A program made the translations under genes and the position numbers. This document shows positions 34,136-43,375 of a stretch of DNA of 64,000 nucleotides, in pieces (the stretch's first letter is position 1; every line of letters starts with the position of its first letter). The notes beneath the pieces were generated by a model. It ran no database searches and was not told where the DNA came from. It was given only the letters and a program-made list of their open reading frames with translations. This DNA is from Streptomyces asoensis (GTDB taxonomy: Bacteria > Actinomycetota > Actinomycetes > Streptomycetales > Streptomycetaceae). The stretch covers positions 372,001 through 436,000 of the forward strand of contig NZ_BNEB01000003.1 in assembly GCF_016860545.1 (NCBI RefSeq), in the 5' to 3' direction.

Positions 34136-34723
34136 CTAGACGACGACCGGTTTCCCGGTCAGTTCCACCCCGGCCGCGCGCAGTTCCTCCAGGGCCCGGT
34201 CGGTGCTCTCCTTGGCGACGCCTGCGGTGAGGTCGAGCAGGACCTGGGTGCGGAAACCGGCCCGGACCGCGTCCAGGGCGGTGGCCCGTACGCAGTGGTC
34301 GGTGGCGATGCCGACGACGTCCACCTCGTCGATCTTCCGGTCGCGCAGCCAGTCGCCGAGTGCGGCGCCGTTCTCGTCGGCGCCCTCGAAGCCGCTGTAC
34401 GCGGCGGAGTAGGCGCCCTTGTCGAAGACGGCGTCGATGGCGCCCGAGGCGACGGCGGGCGCGAAGTTGGGGTGGAAGCCGACGCCCTCCGTGCCCGCGA
34501 CACAGTGCGCGGGCCAGGAGTGGACGTAGTCGGGGTTGTCGGCGAAGTGGCCGCCGGGCGCGATGTGGTGGTCGCGGGTGGCCACCACGTGCCGGTATCC
34601 GGCGGGCGCCTGTCCGATCAGTTCGGTGATGGCGGCGGCCACGTCGGCGCCACCGGCCACCGCGAGGCTGCCCCCTTCGCAGAAGTCGTTCTGCACGTCT
34701 ACGACGATCAAGGCGCGGCGCAT
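34136..34723 (-). CDS. pncA: nicotinamidase (isochorismatase-like fold)
   Basis: The 195-residue cysteine hydrolase has the catalytic triad Asp9 (VVDVQNDF), Lys102 (FDKGAYSAAYSGFE) and Cys144 (TDHCVRATA). Likely zinc ligands are Asp51, His53 (ATRDHH) and His73. It converts nicotinamide to nicotinic acid, which the neighbouring nicotinate phosphoribosyltransferase then uses: together they form the NAD salvage (Preiss-Handler entry) module. The ATG at 34723 is 37 nt from the stop of the upstream gene on the same strand, so the two are probably one operon. Confidence 0.94.
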   Translation of the reverse strand: MRRALIVVDVQNDFCEGGSLAVAGGADVAAAITELIGQAPAGYRHVVATRDHHIAPGGHFADNPDYVHSWPAHCVAGTEGVGFHPNFAPAVASGAIDAVFDKGAYSAAYSGFEGADENGAALGDWLRDRKIDEVDVVGIATDHCVRATALDAVRAGFRTQVLLDLTAGVAKESTDRALEELRAAGVELTGKPVVV

Positions 34724-34760
34724 GGTCGGTGTCCTTCGACTGAGGGTGAAGTAATTGAGC

Positions 34761-36164
34761 CTAGAGACTTTGCGGCCCCCGCGGGAGGGGTCGGCGCCCG
34801 GCGGCGCCGGGCACCTCCTGGCTACCCGACGGGGCGTGTACATACTCCGTGGGGATGACGGGTTCGCCGCGGGAGAGCTGGGTCGCGGAGAGGGGCAGCC
34901 GGGCGCGGGCCGCCGCGTGCCGGTCGCGGACGACGTCCAGGGGCTCGCGGGCGACGACCTCGCCGCCCTTGACGAGCTGGACGAGCAGCTGGTGGTCGGC
35001 CAGGGCGGCGGGGACCGGGCCGGTGCCGACGACCTCGGCCTCGGCGACCCCCTGCGCGTCGGGCCTGCGGGCCGCCCACTTGCGTCCGCCGACGGAGGTC
35101 TTGCCTCCGGTGGACTTCTTGGCCACCGCCACCAGCGGCGCCTGCGGGTCGGACGACTCGGCGCGGGCGACGAGCTTGTAGACCATCGAGGCGGTCGGGT
35201 GGCCGGAGCCGGTGACCAGCTGGGTGCCGACGCCGTAGGCGTCGACGGGGGCGGCGGCCAGGGAGGCGATGGCGTACTCGTCGAGATCGGAGGTGACGAT
35301 GATGCGGGTGCCGGTGGCGCCGAGCTCGTCGAGCTGCCGGCGGACCCGGTGGGCGACGAGGAGCAGGTCGCCGGAGTCGATGCGGACCGCGCCGAGCTCG
35401 GGTCCCGCGACCTCGACGGCGGTCCGGACGGCCTCGGTGACGTCGTAGGTGTCCACGAGGAGCGTGGTGCCGCGGCCGAGCGAGTCGACCTGGGCCCGGA
35501 ACGCCCCCCGCTCGGTGTCGTGGAGCAGGGTGAAGGCGTGTGCGCTGGTGCCCACGGTGGGGATGCCGTAGCGGAAGCCGGCGGCCAGGTCGGAGGTGGT
35601 GGCGAAGCCGCCGACGTAGGCGGCGCGGGAGGCGGCGACGGCGGCCAGTTCGTGGGTGCGGCGGGCGCCCATCTCGATGAGGGGGCGGCCGCCCGCGGCG
35701 GAGGACATCCGGGAGGCCGCGGCGGCGATCGCGGAGTCGTGGTTGAGGATGGAGAGGATCACGGTCTCGAGGAGCACGCACTCGGCGAAGGAGCCCTCCA
35801 CCCGCATGATCGGTGAGCCGGGGAAGTAGACCTCGCCCTCCGGGTAGCCCCACACGTCACCCGAGAAGCGGTATTGGTCGAGCCAGTCCAGCGTCACCTC
35901 GTCGACGATGCCCCGTTCCCGCAGGAAGGCGAGGACGGCCGCGTCGAAGCGGAAGTTCTCGATGGCGTCCAGGACCCGTCCGGTGCCGGCGACGACGCCG
36001 TAGCGCCGTCCGTCCGGCAGCCGCCGGGTGAAGACCTCGAACACGCTGCGCCGCTCGGCCGTGCCCGCCTTCAGGGCCGCCTGGAGCATCGTCAGTTCGT
36101 ACTGGTCCGTGAAGAGCGCCGTCGAGGGGACATCCACCGGCAGTCCAAGGTCCGCTACGTCCAC
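34761..36164 (-). CDS. pncB: nicotinate phosphoribosyltransferase
   Basis: The enzyme makes nicotinate mononucleotide from nicotinate and PRPP with ATP coupling. Blocks are [18 protein letters not shown] at the start, [19 protein letters not shown], the phosphorylated-His region [39 protein letters not shown] (PRPP/phosphate site) and [12 protein letters not shown]. Two close GTG starts are possible (36164 and 36173); related proteins begin near [13 protein letters not shown], favouring 36164. The C-terminal 25 residues are a variable Arg/Pro tail. It is followed by the nicotinamidase. Confidence 0.95.
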   Translation of the reverse strand: MDVADLGLPVDVPSTALFTDQYELTMLQAALKAGTAERRSVFEVFTRRLPDGRRYGVVAGTGRVLDAIENFRFDAAVLAFLRERGIVDEVTLDWLDQYRFSGDVWGYPEGEVYFPGSPIMRVEGSFAECVLLETVILSILNHDSAIAAAASRMSSAAGGRPLIEMGARRTHELAAVAASRAAYVGGFATTSDLAAGFRYGIPTVGTSAHAFTLLHDTERGAFRAQVDSLGRGTTLLVDTYDVTEAVRTAVEVAGPELGAVRIDSGDLLLVAHRVRRQLDELGATGTRIIVTSDLDEYAIASLAAAPVDAYGVGTQLVTGSGHPTASMVYKLVARAESSDPQAPLVAVAKKSTGGKTSVGGRKWAARRPDAQGVAEAEVVGTGPVPAALADHQLLVQLVKGGEVVAREPLDVVRDRHAAARARLPLSATQLSRGEPVIPTEYVHAPSGSQEVPGAAGRRPLPRGPQSL

Positions 36165-36309
36165 TTGCCTCACCCAGTCCGTGACTCCGCGGCCGCCCCG
36201 GGCATGGCCGGGGCCCGGGGGCACCTCCCCCGGGATTTGCAGCACGGAAGCGATAGTACCGCCTTTTCGTCGGTGTGACGATATCCGCCCCGCGTGGCAG
36301 CATGGCTGT

Positions 36310-36618
36310 GTGACGTCACCCGCTCCCCTTGAGATCGAACGCACCGAGTCGGCGGAGGAGGTCTTCGCCGTACCCGAGCCGGACGTCCCCTGGGTCACGA
36401 TCGTCCACAACGACCCGGTCAACCTCATGAGCTACGTGACGTACGTCTTCCAGTCGTACTTCGGGTACTCCAAGGACAAGGCCACGAAGCTCATGATGGA
36501 CGTCCACCACAAGGGCCGGGCGGTCGTCTCCAGCGGCAGCCGCGAGGAGATGGAGCGCGACGTGCAGGCGATGCATGGATACGGCCTGTGGGCCACCCTC
36601 CAGCAGGACCGGAAGTAG
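36310..36618 (+). CDS. clpS: ATP-dependent Clp protease adaptor ClpS
   Basis: The 102-residue adaptor binds the ClpC/ClpA N-domain and delivers N-degron substrates. The GTG at 36310 starts an unstructured acidic N-terminus. The core shows [20 protein letters not shown], with the Asn-Asp of the N-degron pocket, then [14 protein letters not shown] with the pocket His and a C-terminal G-L-W-A-T strand. It is followed 11 nt later by a DUF2017 gene, an arrangement conserved in actinobacteria, and diverges from pncB. Confidence 0.96.
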   Translation: MTSPAPLEIERTESAEEVFAVPEPDVPWVTIVHNDPVNLMSYVTYVFQSYFGYSKDKATKLMMDVHHKGRAVVSSGSREEMERDVQAMHGYGLWATLQQDRK

Positions 36619-36629
36619 TCTCCCCTCCC

Positions 36630-37238
36630 ATGCCCGGACACTTCGAACCGCTCCCCGGCGGCGGCGCGGCCGTCGCCCTCGACGACGTCGAGATCTCGAT
36701 CATCAGGTCGCTCGCCGTGCAGCTCCTGGAGCTCATCGGCCCCGGCCCCGCCGAGGACGCGCCAGACGACCCGCTCGCCGAGCTCTTCGCCGAGGGACCG
36801 AGCGAGCCGCCCGCCGATCCCGTGCTGCGCCGCCTCTTCCCGGACGCCTACACCGACCCCGAGGGCACCCCGGGGCCGCAGCAGGCGGACGAGCAGAAGG
36901 CCCACTCCGCCGAGTTCCGCCGCTTCACCGAGAACGACCTGCGGGCCGGCAAGCGCGAGAACGCCCTCGCGGTGGTCCGCTCGCTGGACGCCCTGGCCGC
37001 CGAGGCGGCCGGCGAGGGCGGGGCGGTGCTGAAGCTGGCCCCGCAGGAGTCCCAGCAGTGGCTGCGCGCCCTGAACGATCTGCGCCTGGCGATCGGCTCA
37101 CGCCTGGAGATCACCGACGAGGACGACACGGACCTCCTCTACCGGCTGCCGGACACGGACCCGCGCAAGCCGATGGTGATGGCCTACCTGTGGCTCGGCG
37201 GGCTCCAGGAGACCCTCGTGACCACCCTCCTGCCGTAG
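36630..37238 (+). CDS. DUF2017 domain protein
   Basis: The product of ATG 36630 has 202 residues. It has VEISIIRSLAVQLLELIGPG at about 27-46 and an acidic linker DDPLAELFAEG. The central helix block FRRFTENDLRAGKRENALAVVRSL and the C-terminal QQWLRALNDLRLAIGSRLEI and LPDTDPRKPMVMAYLWLGGLQE segments complete the domain. DUF2017 follows clpS in many actinobacteria, so it probably works in ClpCP proteolysis, but its role is unknown. The 11-nt gap implies co-transcription. Confidence 0.92.
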   Translation: MPGHFEPLPGGGAAVALDDVEISIIRSLAVQLLELIGPGPAEDAPDDPLAELFAEGPSEPPADPVLRRLFPDAYTDPEGTPGPQQADEQKAHSAEFRRFTENDLRAGKRENALAVVRSLDALAAEAAGEGGAVLKLAPQESQQWLRALNDLRLAIGSRLEITDEDDTDLLYRLPDTDPRKPMVMAYLWLGGLQETLVTTLLP

Positions 37239-37573
37239 GCCGCAATGCCGTAGTTCGTACGGTTTCCCGTTCGCTCAGAGGACGCTCAGATCCGGATAAC
37301 GATCGCATCACCGCGACGGCCGGGAGTGTCCTCTTTGTGCCTCGTTCATCCACTTCTTCTTGTGTCGTGCGCCACAGCCCGCCCGGGTGATCGATATTGC
37401 GGGCGTGATAAATCTTCACGACCGCCCGGCGAACACCACCCGCATGTTCGGCCGGGTGCGCCACCGAGCCGGTTGATCGCCGGCCAGGCATCGCTCCATC
37501 AATCCGGGGGGATCGAAACCCGATCCGCGGCCGACGAGAGGCCCGGTTCGGCATGGAGAAAGGCGCACCACAC
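37239..37573. other. intergenic region before the amino-acid permease
   Basis: This 335-bp stretch contains no convincing gene. It is less GC-rich than its surroundings around 37390-37420 (GATCGATATTGCGGGCGTGA) and carries a short inverted repeat GGATCG-N5-CGATCC at 37510-37526. The permease promoter is probably here, but no -35/-10 pair is clear. Confidence 0.5.
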
Positions 37574-39007
37574 ATGACCTCCGAGAAGGTCACTGACACC
37601 GCTGTCACGGACACTCCCGAAGAGGGCTACGAACGCGGACTCGGCAGCCGCCAGGTCCAGATGATCGCGATCGGCGGCGCCATCGGCGTCGGGCTCTTCC
37701 TGGGCGCCGGGGCGAACATCGCCAAGGCCGGCCCCAGTCTCATCCTGATGTACGCCCTCGCGGGCGGGATCATCTTCTTCATCATGCGCGCCCTGGGCGA
37801 GCTGCTGCTCTACCGCCCGGTCTCGGGCTCCTTCGCCGAGTACTCGCGCGAGTTCCTCGGCCCGTTCTTCGGCTACTTCACCGGCTGGACGTACTGGCTG
37901 ATGTGGGTCGTCACCGGGATGGCCGAGCTGACGGCCGCCGCGATCTACGTCAACTACTGGTTCCCGGCCGTCCCCCAGTGGGTCACCGCGCTGGTCTTCC
38001 TGGTGATCCTCTTCGGGGTGAACCTGATCTCCGTGAAGCTCTTCGGCGAGCTGGAGTTCTGGTTCTCGATGGTGAAGGTCACCGCGCTGATCGGCATGAT
38101 CGTCATCGGCCTCGGCGTCCTGACCTTCGGCTTCAGCAGCGCCGGCGACACGGCCGCGGTCTCCAACCTGTGGGCCTTCGACGGCTTCTTCCCCAAGGGA
38201 GTCGGCTCGTCCCTGATGACCCTCCAGGGCGTCATGTTCGCCTACCTCGCCGTCGAGCTGGTCGGTGTCACGGCCGGCGAGTCGCAGGATCCGGAGAAGA
38301 CCCTCCCCAAGGCGATCAACACCCTGCCGTGGCGTATCGCGCTGTTCTACGTCGGCGCGCTCACGGTCATCCTGTGCGTGGTGAAGTGGACCGAGTTCGC
38401 ACCGGGCGTCTCCCCGTTCGTCGAGGCGTTCGCGAAGATCGGCATCCCGGCAGGCGCCGGCATCGTGAACTTCGTGGTGCTGACGGCGGCCCTGTCCTCC
38501 TGCAACTCGGGCATGTACTCCACCGGCCGCATGCTGCGCAACCTGGCCGACAGCGGCGAGGCCCCCGCGGCCTTCCGCAAGCTGTCCTCGACCAAGACGC
38601 CCGCCCTGGGCATCACGGTCTCGGTCCTGTTCATGGGCATCGGCGTGGTCCTGAACTACGTCGTCCCCGAGAAGGCCTTCGGCTACGTCACCTCGGTGGC
38701 CACCGCGGCCGGCATCTGGACCTGGCTGATGATCCTGATCAGCCACGTCCTCTACCGCCGCGCGGTCGTCGCGGGCCGGCTGCCCGCCTCGCCCTTCCCG
38801 GCTCCCGGCGGCTCGGTCTTCAGCTGGGTGGCCATCGCCTTCCTGCTGTTCGTCACCGGTCTGATCGCGTACGACGCCGACTCCCGGGTCTGCCTGTACG
38901 TGATGGCGGGCTGGGCGGCCGCGCTCGGCATCGGCTGGGCGGTCCTCAAGGGCCGCAACCCGCAGATCACCGAGCGGCGCGAGCCGGAGTTCGAGAAGGT
39001 CGGCTGA
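37574..39007 (+). CDS. APC-superfamily amino-acid permease (CycA/AnsP-like)
   Basis: The ATG at 37574 (MTSEKVTDTA) gives 477 residues with 12 membrane helices; an ATG seven codons upstream is also in frame. The amino-acid-transporter signature is clear: the first helix IAIGGAIGVGLFLGAG (unwound substrate site), PVSGSFAEYSREFLGPFFGY with W-T-Y-W after it, and ESQDPEKTLPKAINTLPWRI. Related proton symporters carry D-Ser/D-Ala/Gly, Asn or GABA. The substrate is not fixed by sequence. A perfect 19-bp hairpin ends the transcript. Confidence 0.93.
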   Translation: MTSEKVTDTAVTDTPEEGYERGLGSRQVQMIAIGGAIGVGLFLGAGANIAKAGPSLILMYALAGGIIFFIMRALGELLLYRPVSGSFAEYSREFLGPFFGYFTGWTYWLMWVVTGMAELTAAAIYVNYWFPAVPQWVTALVFLVILFGVNLISVKLFGELEFWFSMVKVTALIGMIVIGLGVLTFGFSSAGDTAAVSNLWAFDGFFPKGVGSSLMTLQGVMFAYLAVELVGVTAGESQDPEKTLPKAINTLPWRIALFYVGALTVILCVVKWTEFAPGVSPFVEAFAKIGIPAGAGIVNFVVLTAALSSCNSGMYSTGRMLRNLADSGEAPAAFRKLSSTKTPALGITVSVLFMGIGVVLNYVVPEKAFGYVTSVATAAGIWTWLMILISHVLYRRAVVAGRLPASPFPAPGGSVFSWVAIAFLLFVTGLIAYDADSRVCLYVMAGWAAALGIGWAVLKGRNPQITERREPEFEKVG

Positions 39008-39092
39008 CCGGCCGCACGGCCACCCCCGGGACGTCCGGCCGCAGGGAGCACTCGTGGCGCCCCCTGCGCCGGCCGCTCAGGACGTCCGCGAC

Positions 39093-39133
39093 ACGGGCCG
39101 TCCCCCACCGCCCCGCGGTGGGGGACGGCCCGT
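39093..39133 (+). terminator. 19-bp perfect hairpin after the permease gene
   Basis: ACGGGCCGTCCCCCACCGC (39093-39111) and its exact complement (39115-39133) flank a 3-nt CCC loop, 85 nt beyond the permease stop. Confidence 0.85.
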
Positions 39134-39203
39134 CCGTCGTCCGCCCCGGGCCCCGCCCGACGCGCCGCTCACGGCGTCCCGGCCGTTGCTTATCCTGGCG
39201 ACC

Positions 39204-39632
39204 ATGCGGACACTGACCATCACGCGGGCCCTGCACGACCAGATCGTCGCCCACGCGCGCAAGGACCACCCGGACGAGGCCTGCGGCGTGATCGCGGGCC
39301 CCGCGGGCACGGACCGGCCGGAGCGCTTCGTCCCGATGCTGAACGCGGCCATGTCCCCCACGTTCTACGAGTTCGACTCGGGCGACCTGCTCAGGCTCTA
39401 CCGCGAGATGGACGACCGCGACGAGGAGCCGGTGGTCGTCTACCACTCCCACACCGCGACGCACGCGTATCCGTCCCGCACGGACATCTCCTACGCGAAC
39501 GAGCCGGGCGCGCACTACGTCCTGGTCTCGACCGCCGACACCGACGGACTCGGCGAGTTCCAGTTCCGCTCGTTCACCATCGTGGACGGCGAGGTCACCG
39601 AGGACGAGGTCCGGGTGGTCGAGGCGTACTGA
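39204..39632 (+). CDS. mec: JAMM/M67 metallopeptidase (Mec-like)
   Basis: The 142-residue zinc peptidase has the JAMM motif: Glu25 in PDEACGVIAG, His81 and His83 in YHSHTATHAYPSRTD, Ser91 and Asp94. It matches Mec of Mycobacterium, which releases cysteine from the CysO-Cys adduct. Here it is not beside cysO-cysM but 6.7 kb away on the other strand. It may also trim the Met-Ala after the CysO Gly-Gly. The ATG at 39204 is the natural start. Confidence 0.9.
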   Translation: MRTLTITRALHDQIVAHARKDHPDEACGVIAGPAGTDRPERFVPMLNAAMSPTFYEFDSGDLLRLYREMDDRDEEPVVVYHSHTATHAYPSRTDISYANEPGAHYVLVSTADTDGLGEFQFRSFTIVDGEVTEDEVRVVEAY

Positions 39633-39726
39633 CGCCCCGCGGCCGGGACGCCGCCGCCGGGCCGCCGCGGCCGGGCTCCCGTGGTCCGGCGGCCCCGGTC
39701 GGGCCGCCGTGCCCGGGCCGCCGCGG

Positions 39727-40080
39727 TCAGGCCGCCGCGCCCCGCAGGAGGGCCCTGATGGGACGCCACAGCTCCGGTACGGCGACGGGGCCCGCCGGGA
39801 CACCGTTGTCAGGCGCCGTGCGCCAGATCAGGCCGTCGGGGTGGTGCAGCACCGCCGTGATCTCGTCCGGGGTGGGGGGCGCCGCGTTGCCGCGCAGGTA
39901 GACGGCGCGCAGGCCCAGGTTGCGCAGCCGGGTCAGGGCGCGTGCGCGGTTGTGGGCGTGGACCAGCACGCGGACGTCCGCGAACGGCCCCGTGAGGCCC
40001 TCGCGGGCGGCGGGGCTGGGCAGGTTCAGCGCCACCACCACTCTGCCGTTGGGCAGCTTGCAGAACCCTCCTGCGGCCAT
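39727..40080 (-). CDS. hypothetical protein
   Basis: The 117-residue soluble protein reads as beta-alpha repeats: GRVVVALNLPSP, DVRVLVHAHNRARALTRLRNLGLRAVYLRG, PTPDEITAVLHHPDGLIWRTAP. Pro and Leu are frequent near the end (LWRPIRALLRG). I do not recognise the family; proteins like this are conserved in Streptomyces genomes. GGGGGTG lies upstream of the ATG at 40080. It converges with the JAMM peptidase gene. Confidence 0.75.
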   Translation of the reverse strand: MAAGGFCKLPNGRVVVALNLPSPAAREGLTGPFADVRVLVHAHNRARALTRLRNLGLRAVYLRGNAAPPTPDEITAVLHHPDGLIWRTAPDNGVPAGPVAVPELWRPIRALLRGAAA

Positions 40081-40153
40081 GCGGTCACACCCCCGCGTGT
40101 GTCGGTATCGAGGTCGGTGTCAATAAGAAGTGCACAGGACGCACCTAAACACG

Positions 40154-40187
40154 ATCGGCGGCAACCCGCCAGGGGGTTGCCGCCGAT
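40154..40187 (-). terminator. hairpin after the metalloprotease gene
   Basis: ATCGGCGGCAACCC (40154-40167) and GGGTTGCCGCCGAT (40174-40187) form a 14-bp stem with a 6-nt loop, 27 nt beyond the protease stop. Confidence 0.85.
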
Positions 40188-40213
40188 GTGTGTCTGACCT
40201 GCGAAAATGCTGA

Positions 40214-42562
40214 CTACTTGGTCGAGGGACCGACCTTCACCTTGATCTTCGAGCCATCGGTGGCCTCGTAGACGATCTTGATCGTGGTGTTGGTGTCAGT
40301 GACCTTGACGCCCGCGAGCGGGGTCGTCGCGTCGTAGTACGTCGACTTGCGGTCGTCGAAGACGGGCACGCCCGCGGCCGACTTGATCTTGACCGCGACG
40401 TCGGCGCGGTGCAGCGTCACCGCGTCCGTGCGGGACAGGCTGAAGGGCGAGTCGAAGCTCTGGAGACGGGCGTTCATCACGGTGCCGTCGGCCCACTTCA
40501 GCGGGGTCGGGTGCGAGTCGATCGGGAGGATCAGGCCCTCACCCGGGTGCTGGCTGGTGTTGTCGTCCGCCTGGGAGGTGTCCCACTTCCAGATCAGCAG
40601 ACCGTTCTGGTACGGGTAGTGCTCCACCCAGTCCGGACGCGTGGTCGAGAAGCCGAAGTTGTACGGGCCGACCTGGAGGGTCTTGTCGTACGACACGTAC
40701 TGGCGGTTCTCGGCGATGTAGTACTGGGCGTAGTCGTCCGTGATGGACGCGCCGATGCGCGAGAAGCCGGTCGCGGTCCAAGCGGCGTCCGCCGTCTCGG
40801 CGTTGTCGGAGAACAGGGTGGCGCCGTCCGCCGTCACCTTGATCTCGTCGGCCGCGAAGCCCTTCTGGGCCACGCCCCCGTCGGTGGCGTACCGGAAGCG
40901 GATGCTGATCTTCTGGCCCGCGTAGGCGTTCAGCGGGAACGTCAGCTTCTGGTAGGCGTCGACCGTGCCGGTGAGGGCGGGCTTGCCGCTGCCGTCACGC
41001 GGGACGGCGGTGCCGTCGGCCAGCGTGCCGTCGATCGGCGTCCAGTTGGAGCCGTCGGTGGAGACCTCGGTGTACAGGTAGTCGTAGTCCTGCTCGATGT
41101 CCCACCAGCCGTCCAGGGACAGCGAGGCCGACGTCTTGCCGGTCAGGTCGACCGCGCGGGTCAGGGTGTTGCGCAGGTCGTCGCCGCTGCCGCTCCACCA
41201 CTGCGTGGCGCCCTCGGCCGGGGCGACCACCTCGGTGGTGACCTTCTTCTCCGGCAGCTGGACCACGAGGGCCTGGGCTTCCTTGGTGTTGTACTCCGCG
41301 ACACCGAGGGTGTGGCTGGACTTGCGGCCCGCCGCGGCGACGTCGTAGTCGAGCCAGCCCAGCTGGAGCTTGTCCCAGGCGTTCATGTCGCCGGGCAGGT
41401 CGCCGATGGCGTTCTTGCCGGTGCCGAGCCAGGAACCGGAGGACATCAGGGTCCAGAAACCGGTGGAGTTCTCGCCGCCGCCGGAGGTGTCGTACTCGTC
41501 CGGCAGACCGAGGTCGTGGCCGTACTCGTGCGCGTAGACGCCGAGTCCGCCGTTCTCCGGCTGGATGGTGTAGTCGCCGACCCAGATGCCGGTGTCGCCG
41601 ACCTGGGTGCCGCCGAGCTTGTTGGTGTCCGGGCCGGTGGCGCCGGCGTCGGTGCCGAAGGCGTACCAGCGGTGGGCCCAGATGGCGTCCTCGCCCTGGG
41701 CGCCGCCGCCCGCGGACTCGTCCTCACCGGCGTGCACGATCTGGAAGTGGTCGATGTAGCCGTCCGGCTCGTTGAAGTCGCCGTCGCCGTCGTAGTCGTA
41801 GCGGTCCCACTGGTCGAACGTGGCGAGCTCCGCCTTGATCTGGGCGGCGGTGGCGCCGGCGGCCTCACGCTGGGCGACCCAGGCCCTGACGCCGTCCTGC
41901 ACCGCGTACCAGGCGCCGGTGGAGGCCTTGTTGGAGCCGTACCGGGCCTCGTTGTAGGGGACCTTGACCCAGTCGGTCACCTCGCCGTCGACCGAGTAGC
42001 GGCCCGAGGACTGCTTCTCGTAGTACTTCTTCAGCGACTCGGTGTTCTTCCCGGTGCCGAAGTACAGCTCCTGGAAGTGCTTCTGGTTGTAGTCCGCCTG
42101 CCAGGCCGTGGAGTTGTCCTTGGTCCGGTCCGGCGCGGCTATCTGGTTGTGCAGCGGCCCGGCCGTGCCGCCGTAGCGGCTGTCGACCTGGTCGCCGAAC
42201 TCGACGAGGATCGTGAAGATCTTGTCGGTCTTCTCCCGGCCGAGCTCGACGTACTTGCTGTCGCCCTTGCGGCTCTTCAGCTGTACGACCTTCGAGCCGT
42301 CCCGGTCCTTGACCGAGGCCTGGCCGGATATGACCTGCTTGAGGGCCTCCTCGCGCTGCGCCTCCTGGGTCTTGCTGAGCGGGCCGTCGAAGTCGTGCTC
42401 CTTGGCCTTGGCCGGCTGCGGGTCCCGCCGGTCCACCGCCGGGGCCTTCGCCGAGGTGTTGTCGGCGGCCTGTGCCACGGCGAACGTCGAGAACGTCGCC
42501 GAGGCCGCCGCGAGTGCGACGACCGTCGAGGCGGTCCTGAACGTCCAGGATCTACTGGTCAC
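40214..42562 (-). CDS. secreted immune-inhibitor-A-type M6 metalloprotease
   Basis: The GTG at 42562 lies 7 nt after GGGAGGAC, giving 782 residues. A signal peptide ends near AVAQAADN (about 32). A propeptide-like region (40-115) precedes the catalytic domain with HEYGHDLGLPDE (zinc His345/His349, Glu346) and an Asp-rich DYDGDGDFNEPDGYID segment (about 256-271) likely to bind calcium. After about residue 450 come beta-rich domains typical of InhA (VEGATQWWSGSGDDLRNTL-like). It is exported and degrades extracellular proteins. The upstream region carries an unusual cluster of TTGAC inverted repeats and a hairpin closes the gene. Confidence 0.94.
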   Translation of the reverse strand: MTSRSWTFRTASTVVALAAASATFSTFAVAQAADNTSAKAPAVDRRDPQPAKAKEHDFDGPLSKTQEAQREEALKQVISGQASVKDRDGSKVVQLKSRKGDSKYVELGREKTDKIFTILVEFGDQVDSRYGGTAGPLHNQIAAPDRTKDNSTAWQADYNQKHFQELYFGTGKNTESLKKYYEKQSSGRYSVDGEVTDWVKVPYNEARYGSNKASTGAWYAVQDGVRAWVAQREAAGATAAQIKAELATFDQWDRYDYDGDGDFNEPDGYIDHFQIVHAGEDESAGGGAQGEDAIWAHRWYAFGTDAGATGPDTNKLGGTQVGDTGIWVGDYTIQPENGGLGVYAHEYGHDLGLPDEYDTSGGGENSTGFWTLMSSGSWLGTGKNAIGDLPGDMNAWDKLQLGWLDYDVAAAGRKSSHTLGVAEYNTKEAQALVVQLPEKKVTTEVVAPAEGATQWWSGSGDDLRNTLTRAVDLTGKTSASLSLDGWWDIEQDYDYLYTEVSTDGSNWTPIDGTLADGTAVPRDGSGKPALTGTVDAYQKLTFPLNAYAGQKISIRFRYATDGGVAQKGFAADEIKVTADGATLFSDNAETADAAWTATGFSRIGASITDDYAQYYIAENRQYVSYDKTLQVGPYNFGFSTTRPDWVEHYPYQNGLLIWKWDTSQADDNTSQHPGEGLILPIDSHPTPLKWADGTVMNARLQSFDSPFSLSRTDAVTLHRADVAVKIKSAAGVPVFDDRKSTYYDATTPLAGVKVTDTNTTIKIVYEATDGSKIKVKVGPSTK

Positions 42563-42930
42563 TTGATGTCCTCCCACGCACGCGCCCGTACGCGCGGAAA
42601 GGGGGGATCCCTGTCAAGGAAGGTCCGCGCGCTGTTATACGCGTGTAGTCAAGTGACGCCATTTGACTACTGGTTTACGAGAAAAGACAGACCTTGACTT
42701 GGACAAGTCAACTGCATTATTGGGAGGAGGTGTTCGCATTGCGGACACGAAACCGTAACGAGGCGGCCGCCCCGACGGGCGCGCGGGACGGTCCACTGGG
42801 TGGACGTCATGACTCCGTGCGCCCCCTGTGCACCGGCACCGTGGGTTAGGTCACGCTTACCGTTGGTTCCGCTCGGGCATGCAGCCGAATAGAGTCGAGA
42901 CCGCCCCCGCTTCCGAGGACACCGATTGCC
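42563..42930. promoter_or_regulatory. protease promoter region with clustered TTGAC/GTCAA inverted repeats
   Basis: This 368-bp region is AT-richer than its surroundings and contains two inverted repeats. GTAGTCAA (42645-42652) pairs with TTGACTAC (42663-42670) across 10 bp. TTGACTTG (42694-42701) pairs with CAAGTCAA (42704-42711) across 2 bp. Additional GTCAA/TTGAC copies lie at about 42612. They may be operators or overlapping promoter -35 boxes for the protease (minus strand) and the small membrane gene (plus strand). Confidence 0.6.
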
Positions 42931-43299
42931 ATGCCTCGTCCGACTGTCGCACAGCTCACGTACGGTACCTGCACCGTCATCTTCTCGACGCTCGCCATGC
43001 TGCTGCTGTCACAGACGAGTTCGGGCCCCGGCATCGCGGTCGTCGTCGTCGCCGCGGTCGCGCTCGGGGTGCTCGTCGCGATGACGGTACCGGTGCCCAA
43101 GGCGTCACGCGCCCCCATGGGGCGCCCGGCGACCCGTGCCCGTTCCGCGCTCCGTCCCACGACCCGTACGGCGACGGCCCGTTCGGGGATCGGCAGGCCC
43201 GAGCCCGTGTCCGTCCCGGCGCGCGCGAGCGTGCACGCGCCGGTCCCGGCCTCGGTCGCCGCGGCCTCCGAGCCCGTCAGGGAGACCACGGCCCCCTGA
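42931..43299 (+). CDS. small membrane protein with disordered tail
   Basis: The 122-residue protein has two membrane helices (about 10-28 and 34-52: TVIFSTLAMLLLSQ; GIAVVVVAAVALGVLVAMTV). An Ala/Pro/Arg/Thr-rich tail without clear structure follows. No family is recognised. It is divergent from the protease and closed by a perfect hairpin. Its neighbours give no hint of function. Confidence 0.7.
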   Translation: MPRPTVAQLTYGTCTVIFSTLAMLLLSQTSSGPGIAVVVVAAVALGVLVAMTVPVPKASRAPMGRPATRARSALRPTTRTATARSGIGRPEPVSVPARASVHAPVPASVAAASEPVRETTAP

Positions 43300-43310
43300 C
43301 ACACGCGTCC

Positions 43311-43351
43311 ATGGTGAAGGGCCCGCGCCGGTGGCGCGGGCCCTTCACCAT
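43311..43351. terminator. 19-bp perfect convergent hairpin
   Basis: ATGGTGAAGGGCCCGCGCC (43311-43329) and its exact complement (43333-43351) enclose GGT. It lies between the convergent small membrane gene and the RDD gene and probably terminates both. Confidence 0.9.
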
Positions 43352-43375
43352 GTGCGGCGCGCCGGTCGCTCCGGC

